Assembly: GCA_965215855.1 (NCBI GenBank)
Contig: CBDCER010000002.1
Coordinates: 496,001-560,000, forward strand
Source of the DNA: J027 sp965215855
GTDB taxonomy: Bacteria > Chloroflexota > Anaerolineae > Aggregatilineales > J027
Reading direction: 5' to 3'
DNA: 64,000 nt
The notes beneath the pieces were generated by a model. That model did no database searches, had not been told where the DNA came from, and was given only the letters and a program-made list of their open reading frames with translations. Positions 50,582 through 58,124 of the stretch are shown here, piece by piece. Every line of letters starts with the position of its first letter. Within the stretch, counting starts at the first letter, position 1. Both the position numbers and the translations under genes were made by a program.

Positions 50582-51134
50582 TAACCACTGCCATTAAAAT
50601 GACGTGGCTTGCGGCGGGTTCAATTTCTGTCAAATTCATGTTTGGTATTTTACCGTCAAACTAACCTCAACGAAAGAGGGCACGCCTCTCCTGGGTGCAT
50701 TCCACATCTGGGGCAATGTTGACCGGCAATTGAGCCGAAGGCAACTTATGAGGCCGATGGCTGGCGATGAGAAAGGCTGGTGTGTGCCGCATTCTATCAG
50801 CGGCCCTCGCCAGTTCATATACGGCATAGAGTGGCCCATTGGCTATTTCGGCACAAATCATTTTGCCCCCAATCTGGATCCTGTTGGCGAAGTCAAAATT
50901 AGCAACATTTAAGGATTGCTTGGGCTTCACAAAAAGCTCCGGAACTACAAAATTCTGTGCATTTTCGATTGCTAAAGCACTTCGCCAACAGGATCCAATC
51001 TGGAATACACCCGCCTCTCCTCCCCGCACCAAGCTACGGGGTTTCCGAGGCTATCTGTTTTATGAAAAATGCCCTTAAAAGACAGATTTAGAGAGGATGT
51101 GCATCACAGATCGAAGATCACCATATAAACCAGT
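50582..51134. other. non-coding region with an 18-bp inverted repeat
   Basis: Open frames exist on both strands but none has a start site or recognisable product. GGATCCTGTTGGCGAAGT at 50876-50893 is repeated inverted at 50979-50996, with 85 bp between; the word CAATCTGGA occurs beside both arms. It may be a decayed mobile element. Nothing else could be assigned. Confidence 0.55.
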
Positions 51135-51219
51135 CAACTCCTGCTCATATTATTCCATGGATGGGCAGGAGTTGAGGGTAAATCGCCTATATGCCTGAGA
51201 GCGGCGGACTCTCAGGCAT
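51135..51219 (-). terminator. two hairpins after the nonahaem gene
   Basis: ATGCCTGAGAG / CTCTCAGGCAT (51191-51201 / 51209-51219) is a perfect 11-bp stem 18 bp past the stop. A second, 51135-51148 / 51161-51174, pairs over 14 bp with one mismatch. Neither has a strong T run. Confidence 0.5.
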
Positions 51220-51237
51220 TATTAGACTAAATGGATG

Positions 51238-52911
51238 TTATTCCATCATTTCCAGCATTTCATCGAGCAGATCTTCAGCTTCGCTGAGGATGTCGTCGGT
51301 GAAACCGGGGTTATGGAAGCCCCAGCTACCATCGGACTCGACGAAGGTGAGCATGGTATGGAGACGCATCGCCATCAACTGATCCTCGGATTCGGAACCG
51401 GCCTCGACATCGGCCCATTCTGGGTGGGCTTCTTCGATGGCGGTCAGTTCTTCACGCAGGAACTCGACGCGTTCTTGTGTATCTTCCATCACTGACTCGA
51501 TAGCGAAGGTCAAATTCTCTGGCGTGTTGTCTTCGCTACGTTCTGGCGAGTGACAACCGGAGCAAGAATCTGGCTGGCCTTCAGCAGCTTCCGTCGGCAG
51601 GACGATGTGCCAGGTGTGCGAGCCAATGTCGCCAACTTCGGCGCTCTTGGCCGTGCCAACCATGTGACAGGAGGCGCAGACCGGGCCGTAGAGTTGATTA
51701 GAATAGTGCGGGCTTGGGCTGCCCTCGATACCCAGGAAACTCCAGCCTTCATACATCTCACGCATGGGGTGATGGACCGAAGCACCAGCACGAATGGCGC
51801 GTGTGGCACCGCTGGTTCCGTTGTGGCATTGCACGCATAGGTCGTAGGATTCACCCTGTAGCTGATCTTCAGCAGCGACCTCGCCGTGCGGGCTGTGGCA
51901 CTGGACACAGGTGATGCTGTGCTGGGAAGTTGCTACCGTTAGAGGCTCATCGAAGGTAGTATCCTGGAAGTTGAAATCGGTGCTGTGGCAGGGCAGGCAG
52001 TATTCACGACCATGGTCGCTTTCCTGAATGCTTGCCAGGGCGTTACCATGAGCAGATTCGCTCCAGGTGATGTATTGCTGGCGATGCTTCTTCTCTGTGC
52101 CATCCGGCCAGAAGTTGGCATCTAAAGTTGGATCTTCATCAAATGTGGGAGCAACTGAGGTGAACATGGTGTCATCCAGCGGGCCACCAACAACGTAGCC
52201 AACGGGATACCCATGAGCGCCATCGGCGCTGCTGCCCCGATTGTGGCAAGCACCACAGATCGTGGAGTCAACACTGGCGACGATGGCCTGGCGAACCGCG
52301 AGAACCTCATCGCTGGTTGGCTCGAAACCTTCAGGCAGTGCATTCGCTAATTCGACATGGACACTACCCTGGCCGTGGCAGGATTCACAACCAGCACCCA
52401 GTTCGGCCCATTCCCGTGTCATCGGATCGTAGCCAGTGGTGTGGCAACCCGCGCAACTTTCCAGCCAGTCGCCCTGGGTTGCAGTTACCCACTCGCCAGC
52501 GTCAATATTGAATTGGATAGGTGTGACGATATAGGTATCTTCGGTCTGCATAATGAAGCGTTGACGATATTTGTTACCCATCAAGAAGGTGATGTCGTCA
52601 ACAGTGAAGACACGTTCTTCGCCGTTTATCTCGAAGGTGCGGACATCTTCGCCGATACTGAAATCAGCGACGAGCGCCTCTTCACTAAACGGTTGAACCA
52701 TGTACGGGTGAATGGTGTCAGCCCAGTCCCGATATTGGGAACTGTGACACTGGAAACAGGCGTCGGAACCAACATATTCCGCACCTTCCGGGGGGGTGTT
52801 GCCAGTCAGAACTGGTTCGGTATCGGGTTGATCCGCTGCGACCGCAACGAAGACACCCATAACCAGCACCGCGCCAACAACAACGATCAATAGTGCTAAA
52901 CGGCGTTGCAT
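51238..52911 (-). CDS. nonahaem exported cytochrome c
   Basis: The protein has 557 residues from ATG 52911, chosen for AAGGAG 11 nt upstream; the frame is open a little further. The signal or anchor segment is LALLIVVVGAVLVMGVFVAVAA. Nine CxxCH motifs (CFQCH, CAGCH, CESCH, CGACH, CLPCH, CVQCH twice, CASCH, CSGCH) follow the same layout as the nonahaem subunit-1 class (YVGSDACFQCH, NKYRQRFIM, CAGCHTTGYDP). Unlike the others it has no C-terminal helix, so it may be held only by its N-terminus or be released. A monohaem protein gene precedes it (47-bp gap) in the same direction. Confidence 0.92.
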   Translation of the reverse strand: MQRRLALLIVVVGAVLVMGVFVAVAADQPDTEPVLTGNTPPEGAEYVGSDACFQCHSSQYRDWADTIHPYMVQPFSEEALVADFSIGEDVRTFEINGEERVFTVDDITFLMGNKYRQRFIMQTEDTYIVTPIQFNIDAGEWVTATQGDWLESCAGCHTTGYDPMTREWAELGAGCESCHGQGSVHVELANALPEGFEPTSDEVLAVRQAIVASVDSTICGACHNRGSSADGAHGYPVGYVVGGPLDDTMFTSVAPTFDEDPTLDANFWPDGTEKKHRQQYITWSESAHGNALASIQESDHGREYCLPCHSTDFNFQDTTFDEPLTVATSQHSITCVQCHSPHGEVAAEDQLQGESYDLCVQCHNGTSGATRAIRAGASVHHPMREMYEGWSFLGIEGSPSPHYSNQLYGPVCASCHMVGTAKSAEVGDIGSHTWHIVLPTEAAEGQPDSCSGCHSPERSEDNTPENLTFAIESVMEDTQERVEFLREELTAIEEAHPEWADVEAGSESEDQLMAMRLHTMLTFVESDGSWGFHNPGFTDDILSEAEDLLDEMLEMME

Positions 52912-52958
52912 GGCTAAAACACTCCTTCTAAGCATTGTGCCTGATGGATAGTCTTCCA

Positions 52959-53738
52959 TCAGGCTCCCTTATAAAACAAAACAAGAGACCGCGCATCTGT
53001 CGTCACAGAAGGCAATCTCTCGGTTTGAACTAGCCACGCAACAATCAAGCTAGACCGCGGTGGGCCACGCTGATTGTCCGTGGTCAAGAGTCGGCGTGCG
53101 AACGGAATATCATCAAACGTCACAATGGTCCATACCTGGTCTGGTGGACCCCATGGCATGAAAATTTGATGATGATTCTGGGGGGTACGTTCTGACGCAC
53201 TGCTGAAAGCAGCCAGCCACTCAAAATTCCGTACCAAACGGAATGCTTCGATTCGCCCCGAAGATTCTTCATAATCCAGGCGAATAATCCGCTGCTCAAT
53301 CTCATCCAGGGTTGCAATTGCCGCCGACAATTGCTCAGGATCAGATCGCAGCGTTGGTAATTGGCGATGAACTTGCCAAAATTCTTGGATGGGCTGGGTA
53401 TACCATTGGTCGTAGTTATGGTCTAAGAGAAGTTGACCAATGGCAGAGAACCGCTGTTCAAATTCGGTCTCGGCACTCCCCGCATTGTGTGAGATGACAG
53501 TGGTTTGGGCAGCAGATTCGGGCTGGGTAAGGCCATGACAACTACCACAGGCTTGCTCGACAGTGGTTGGTAAAAACTCCATCCCCATATCTTGCAAGGC
53601 TATCTGCGGTACTGTTTCTAGTGAGGGCTGCACACCGATAGTGCCGCCAGTTTCGTCAGTCTGCAAAAGCAGAAACACGCCTAACAGCAGTAGCCCACAA
53701 CTATAGAAAAATAGGCCAATACACCGGCACCGATGCAT
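52959..53738 (-). CDS. membrane-anchored monohaem c-type protein
   Basis: The 259-residue protein has an N-terminal helix (LFFYSCGLLLLGVFLLL) and one CxxCH (CGSCHG near residue 65). The remaining ~190 residues are helical, then alpha/beta (PWGPPDQVWTIVTFDDIPFARRLL), with no further haem motif. It is the first gene of the minus-strand pair and starts from the divergent regulatory region at 53739-53890. It may be a small electron shuttle or an assembly partner of the nonahaem protein; I do not know the family of the C-terminal part. Confidence 0.8.
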   Translation of the reverse strand: MHRCRCIGLFFYSCGLLLLGVFLLLQTDETGGTIGVQPSLETVPQIALQDMGMEFLPTTVEQACGSCHGLTQPESAAQTTVISHNAGSAETEFEQRFSAIGQLLLDHNYDQWYTQPIQEFWQVHRQLPTLRSDPEQLSAAIATLDEIEQRIIRLDYEESSGRIEAFRLVRNFEWLAAFSSASERTPQNHHQIFMPWGPPDQVWTIVTFDDIPFARRLLTTDNQRGPPRSSLIVAWLVQTERLPSVTTDARSLVLFYKGA

Positions 53739-53799
53739 GAAAAATCCAAGCTCCTATCTGCTCACGTTATATAGCATAATGGTGAATTGCGATATGAGC

Positions 53800-53817
53800 A
53801 AGTGACATTCATCACTT
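53800..53817. promoter_or_regulatory. CRP/FNR-type site AAGTGA-N6-TCACTT
   Basis: A perfect 6-bp palindrome with 6-bp spacer, containing GTGA-N6-TCAC as at 13278. Its centre (53808.5) lies ~42 bp before the start predicted from TAATAAT at 53839-53845, close to the class II activator position. It lies between divergent cytochrome genes and might control both. Confidence 0.65.
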
Positions 53818-53890
53818 TCCTGAATATACTCTTTTGTCTAATAATCGGTTGTGTAGAAAAATCTACAGACAAAGTTGAAAGAGAGCCTTC

Positions 53891-55705
53891 ATGCCAAAAC
53901 ATCATTTACGCTGGCCCGGCGTAGCTTTAATCATACTAGGGCTACTATTGATCCTGGGGATGGGCAGCTACATCTATGCCCAGGATGGAGATGAAGAAGC
54001 AGAATATGTGGGACAACGCGAGTGTAGTGGTTGTCACCGTGAATTAGGACGGGATCACGGCGAATCGCTTCATGCGCTGACACTTCAAGATGCAGATGAA
54101 GACACGATTCTAGCTGATTTCAGTCAGGGCGAAGATTTGCGTATGGTCCAATTTCCAGGCGAGGACGCAACTCGCCCGTTTGACACCGATGATATTGAAT
54201 TGGTGATGGGGGCCGGGCGATATGTGCAACGCTATGTTTATGAAATAGATCGTGGCGAATACGCGGTGTTCCCCGCAGAATGGAGTGTGGTTGATGGTGA
54301 ATGGAAACCCTACGCCATCGGCGAAAGCTGGCCCGATTCGCCAGAATATGACTGGGTGCAAAACTGTGCGGGTTGTCACACAACTGGCTTGAATGTCCGG
54401 CGTGGACGATGGGAAGATGACGGCGTGCAATGCGAAGCCTGTCATGGCCCTGGTAGTATTCATGCTGAAATCGCGGACGATGCTGGCAGCAGCCCCAGTG
54501 ACCGTGAGTATGAGGAAATCAGGGGATCAATTGTACTGATACCGGACGCTCAAATATGTGGGCAATGCCATAGCCAGGGAACAGAGCCGGACGACAGTCA
54601 TCCCTATCCAGTTGATTATCGTCCTGGCATGGACTTGCTGGACGATCCATTTGACCTGGTTCCAAATACCAGCGAGGAATACTGGTGGCCGACGCGACAG
54701 GCCCGTTTGCCCAACATGCAGTTCAACGAGTGGCTGATGTCGGCCCATGTCACCACGTTGCGGCGGGTGCAAGCCAGTGATAATGCTGCAGATGAGTGCC
54801 TGGTGTGCCATAGCGCGGATTATCGCTCTAATCAGACGATTTTGGCTGCACATGAAGCCGGTGAGCGCGAAGGCGATCCACCTGAAGCGATAACGGTTGA
54901 TACGGCTGAATACAGCACAACCTGCTCGCTGTGCCATAGTGTTCATGAGTCTGTTTCCGAAACCGGTGTATCACTTTCGGCTCCAACACCCTATGAACTG
55001 TGTACACAGTGCCATACCGATGACAACTTTGAAGATGGCGTCCATTATCCCCACCAACAGATGTTTGAAGGTACAACAATCATTGAGGGTATTGAAGGCG
55101 TGCCGTCTTCACACTTTGTAGAGGAAGACGGTCCAGATTGTGCGACCTGTCACATGCAGCGTGTTCCAACAGGGAGCTATACACTTGCCAGCCACACATT
55201 GGTCGTTGTTATGCCCGGTGATGACATACCCGAAGGACTAGAAGACAGTTGTATGTCGTGTCATGAGGAGCAGGTGTCAGTAGAGGAGTTCCTCACACTG
55301 ATTACTGAGTTACAGGATCTCACTGAGTCTCGGTTGGAAACGGCGCAAGATGCGTTGGCAGGTGATGAGCCGCTCTGGGTGACGCAGGTGCTTGATTTTG
55401 TTGAGAACGACGGCAGCAATGGTATGCACAATTACCTTTATGTCGATGCTTTGCTGGATAGCGTCGAGATGGAGTTAGGCATCAGTACTCCAGCCGAAGA
55501 TTCATCGTCCGTACCTGCACCTCCTGAAATGGATGCAGCTGAAACGGCGATAGACGAAACTACAACGCCTGTTGCCAAAGAAGCGACGCCGAGCAGCGCA
55601 GAAGAGGGTGTGGAACCGATTGCGCGTGTCATTATGGGAGGATCAGTGGTGTTGATGCTGGTTGCGGCGTGGTTCTTTTTCTTCAAAAAGGAAACAACGG
55701 CATGA
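53891..55705 (+). CDS. nonahaem membrane-anchored cytochrome c (triplet 2, subunit 1)
   Basis: The protein has 604 residues. A signal segment (WPGVALIILGLLLILGMGSYIYAQ), nine CxxCH motifs (CSGCH, CAGCH, CEACH, CGQCH, CLVCH, CSLCH, CTQCH, CATCH, CMSCH), a Thr/Pro/Ala-rich spacer and a C-terminal helix (IMGGSVVLMLVAAWFFFF) give the same layout as 44084. The DNA is clearly diverged from that gene, so this is an older paralogue. It overlaps the next gene by 4 bp (ATGA). Expected to work with the next two genes as a quinone-linked haem conduit. Confidence 0.93.
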   Translation: MPKHHLRWPGVALIILGLLLILGMGSYIYAQDGDEEAEYVGQRECSGCHRELGRDHGESLHALTLQDADEDTILADFSQGEDLRMVQFPGEDATRPFDTDDIELVMGAGRYVQRYVYEIDRGEYAVFPAEWSVVDGEWKPYAIGESWPDSPEYDWVQNCAGCHTTGLNVRRGRWEDDGVQCEACHGPGSIHAEIADDAGSSPSDREYEEIRGSIVLIPDAQICGQCHSQGTEPDDSHPYPVDYRPGMDLLDDPFDLVPNTSEEYWWPTRQARLPNMQFNEWLMSAHVTTLRRVQASDNAADECLVCHSADYRSNQTILAAHEAGEREGDPPEAITVDTAEYSTTCSLCHSVHESVSETGVSLSAPTPYELCTQCHTDDNFEDGVHYPHQQMFEGTTIIEGIEGVPSSHFVEEDGPDCATCHMQRVPTGSYTLASHTLVVVMPGDDIPEGLEDSCMSCHEEQVSVEEFLTLITELQDLTESRLETAQDALAGDEPLWVTQVLDFVENDGSNGMHNYLYVDALLDSVEMELGISTPAEDSSSVPAPPEMDAAETAIDETTTPVAKEATPSSAEEGVEPIARVIMGGSVVLMLVAAWFFFFKKETTA

Positions 55706-56922
55706 ATAATCTGAAACACCGTATCGTAATATTCTGTATAGGGGCTGGTTTGGTGTTGGTATTTATAGGGCTGTCTGGCTACATAACACCTGATGCACCC
55801 GTCAATGCCCAGGTCCCTGAACCAGAACCGCACGCGGCTATTGTACAAGACGGAATTACGGTTACGGGCGACAACAGCTATTGTGTGGTTTGTCATAGTG
55901 CGGAAAATCGCACCACGACGCTGGCTAGCGGCGACGTGATGAGTCTGCATGTTACCTCCGATATGATCGCGGGTTCGGTACATGGCACGGATAACCCGGA
56001 AGGTGCGTTTGGCTGTCTGGACTGTCATGCGGATGCTTCCTTCCCGCATGACAACGTGCGCCCGGCAAGTGCCCGTGCCTACACAATCCAGGCCAACGAA
56101 CGCTGTACACAGTGTCATGTTGAGCAGAGTACGGCGCTGGTCGATGGTGTCCATGCAGTGGGACTTGAACGCGGCAATTTGCGGTCAGCGACCTGTGTAG
56201 ACTGTCATGGTTCTCATAATGTACAGCCCATTCACGATGACCATGAACTGACGGTGGAAGTTTGTGGAACATGTCACGTCAGCATTATTGCCGAATACCA
56301 GGAAAGTGTTCATGGCCGAGACTTGATTGACAATGGCGATGCTAATGTGCCGACCTGCATTACCTGTCATGGTGTACATGGTGGCATCAATGATCCGACG
56401 ACGGCCCAGGCCCGCAACCGTTCGCCCGAATTGTGCGCCGACTGTCATGCTGATGAAGATTTGATGGAACAATACGGGATCTCGACCGATGTATTCGATA
56501 GCTACCTGTCCGATTTTCATGGTACGACGGTGGCGCTCTTTGACCAGCAAGACCCCGATGTCGCCAGCAACAAGGCTGTGTGTTACGACTGTCATGGCGT
56601 TCATAACATCACGCCCGCCGATGAGAGCAAGAGTCAGGTTGCTAAAGAAAACTTGTTGGCAACTTGTCAACAGTGCCATCCCAATGCAACGAGCGATTTT
56701 CCAGATTCCTGGGTGGGTCACTTTGCACCATCGACAGATGACCATACGATGGTTTTTGCCGTTGACTGGTTCTACAAATTGCTGATCCCGACGGTGTTGG
56801 GCGGTTTTGCATTCCTTGTCATGACAGATTTATTTGGCCGGGCACGCCGACTGGTGGGCGGTGGATCATCTCACGGTCATATTGACCATCAATCTGAGAA
56901 TGGAGAAGACAATGGCGACTAA
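55702..56922 (+). CDS. nonahaem cytochrome c with SVHG repeats (triplet 2, subunit 2)
   Basis: About 406 residues from ATG 55702, which overlaps the previous stop. A signal segment (IVIFCIGAGLVLVFIGLSG), nine CxxCH motifs (CVVCH, CLDCH, CTQCH, CVDCH, CGTCH, CITCH, CADCH, CYDCH, CQQCH), repeated SVHG words and a C-terminal helix (LLIPTVLGGFAFLVM) parallel 45910 closely. The C-terminal tail is His-rich (SSHGHIDHQ). The product is clearly the counterpart of triplet 1 subunit 2. Confidence 0.93.
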   Translation: MNNLKHRIVIFCIGAGLVLVFIGLSGYITPDAPVNAQVPEPEPHAAIVQDGITVTGDNSYCVVCHSAENRTTTLASGDVMSLHVTSDMIAGSVHGTDNPEGAFGCLDCHADASFPHDNVRPASARAYTIQANERCTQCHVEQSTALVDGVHAVGLERGNLRSATCVDCHGSHNVQPIHDDHELTVEVCGTCHVSIIAEYQESVHGRDLIDNGDANVPTCITCHGVHGGINDPTTAQARNRSPELCADCHADEDLMEQYGISTDVFDSYLSDFHGTTVALFDQQDPDVASNKAVCYDCHGVHNITPADESKSQVAKENLLATCQQCHPNATSDFPDSWVGHFAPSTDDHTMVFAVDWFYKLLIPTVLGGFAFLVMTDLFGRARRLVGGGSSHGHIDHQSENGEDNGD

Positions 56923-58015
56923 AGCTGAAGAAACACAACCCAAGTCCTATGTGCGCTTTAGTGCCAGTGATCGGATGGAGCATTTCGTCCTGCTGGTAGC
57001 GTTTACAATGCTGGGTGTGACAGGCCTGCCCCAACGCTATGCAGCAGATTATCAAATCGCCAAAGATATGATCGGCTGGCTGGGCGGCATTGAGAGCGTG
57101 CGCGTGATGCACCGCTTCTTTGCCATGATCTTGATCGGATCAGCCATCTATCATGGTGGGGTGCTATCCTACAAGATCTATGTACGTGGTGTACGCCTGA
57201 CGATGATCCCCGGCCCGCGTGATGTCCAAGATGCTATCCAGGTGGTTCTATACAACCTAGGGCTTCGCAAAGAACACCCGAAAATGCCGCGCTATAATTT
57301 CGGTGAAAAGGCCGAGTATCTGGCAGTGGTATGGGGTACAGTGTTGATGATTATCACCGGATTCATGATGTGGAACCCGGTGGCAACCGCCAAATTCTTC
57401 CCTGGTGGAGTCATCCCGGCGGCACGTCTGGCGCATAGTGCTGAGGCAGCCTTGGCGTTTGCGTCTATCATCATCTGGCATATGTACAATGTTCATGTCA
57501 AACGCTTCAATCGTGCCATGTTCACGGGTAAGGTGTCCCACGAGGAAATGGAAGAAGAACATGGTGAAGAATTGGAGGAGATTGAAAAAGGCGAGAACGG
57601 TCTCCATATTCCACATGATATTCTGACCAAACGACTCCATCGCTTTATGGCATTCGCGGTGGTAATGACAGTGATCCTGGTTGCCACGACAGTTTACTTC
57701 GTTTCGTTCGAGGAGACAGCAATTGAGACCGTGCCACGCCAGCCAGTTCCAGTGGAGGAAATCGACGCTTCGATTGGCGATCCAGTGCAGGGGGCTGAAG
57801 TATGGCAAAGCCTACCCTGTCAAGAGTGTCATGGAGCAGATGCCGAAGGAGCCGAGCCGATCCCAGCGTTGCGCGGCATTGAGACAGACATCCTCACTTT
57901 TGAAACAGCAATCCGACGTGGACCAGCGGATATGCACGCCTTCACGGGTAATCAACTCAGTACGAATGACATCGCGCATCTGTATGCCTATCTCCGCGCT
58001 CCTGAGACGGAGTAG
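56912..58015 (+). CDS. cytochrome b (FdhI-like) fused to c-haem domain (triplet 2, subunit 3)
   Basis: The protein has 367 residues from ATG 56912, chosen because GGAGAAG is just upstream; it overlaps the previous gene by 11 bp. The b domain keeps four His candidates: RMEHFVLL in helix 1, MHRFFAMI, RLAHSAEA and IIWHMYNVH. A charged cytosolic loop (GKVSHEEMEEEHGEELEE) precedes a further helix and an external domain with CQECHG near residue 303 and ADMHAFTG, where Met or His could be the sixth ligand. It should oxidise or reduce quinone and connect to the nonahaem partners. Confidence 0.92.
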   Translation: MATKAEETQPKSYVRFSASDRMEHFVLLVAFTMLGVTGLPQRYAADYQIAKDMIGWLGGIESVRVMHRFFAMILIGSAIYHGGVLSYKIYVRGVRLTMIPGPRDVQDAIQVVLYNLGLRKEHPKMPRYNFGEKAEYLAVVWGTVLMIITGFMMWNPVATAKFFPGGVIPAARLAHSAEAALAFASIIIWHMYNVHVKRFNRAMFTGKVSHEEMEEEHGEELEEIEKGENGLHIPHDILTKRLHRFMAFAVVMTVILVATTVYFVSFEETAIETVPRQPVPVEEIDASIGDPVQGAEVWQSLPCQECHGADAEGAEPIPALRGIETDILTFETAIRRGPADMHAFTGNQLSTNDIAHLYAYLRAPETE

Positions 58016-58081
58016 GCCACCATTCAACATGATACTGCCAGTCCATGAGGTATCCTAAACCCTGTGGGCTGGCATAGAGCA

Positions 58082-58112
58082 ACCGCAGGTTGACCCCACA
58101 GCGACCTGCGGT
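58082..58112 (+). terminator. hairpin after triplet 2
   Basis: ACCGCAGGT (58082-58090) and ACCTGCGGT (58104-58112) form a perfect 9-bp stem, 13 bp before the next ATG. A weaker stem (about 58038 to 58074) precedes it. No T tract, so it could equally be a leader structure of the transglycosylase gene. Confidence 0.45.
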
Positions 58113-58124
58113 AATAATTCCAAT

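Noticed and set aside
50604..51078. Open frames on both strands in the gene-poor region
   Set aside because: None has a Shine-Dalgarno site, a motif, or a composition like neighbouring genes.
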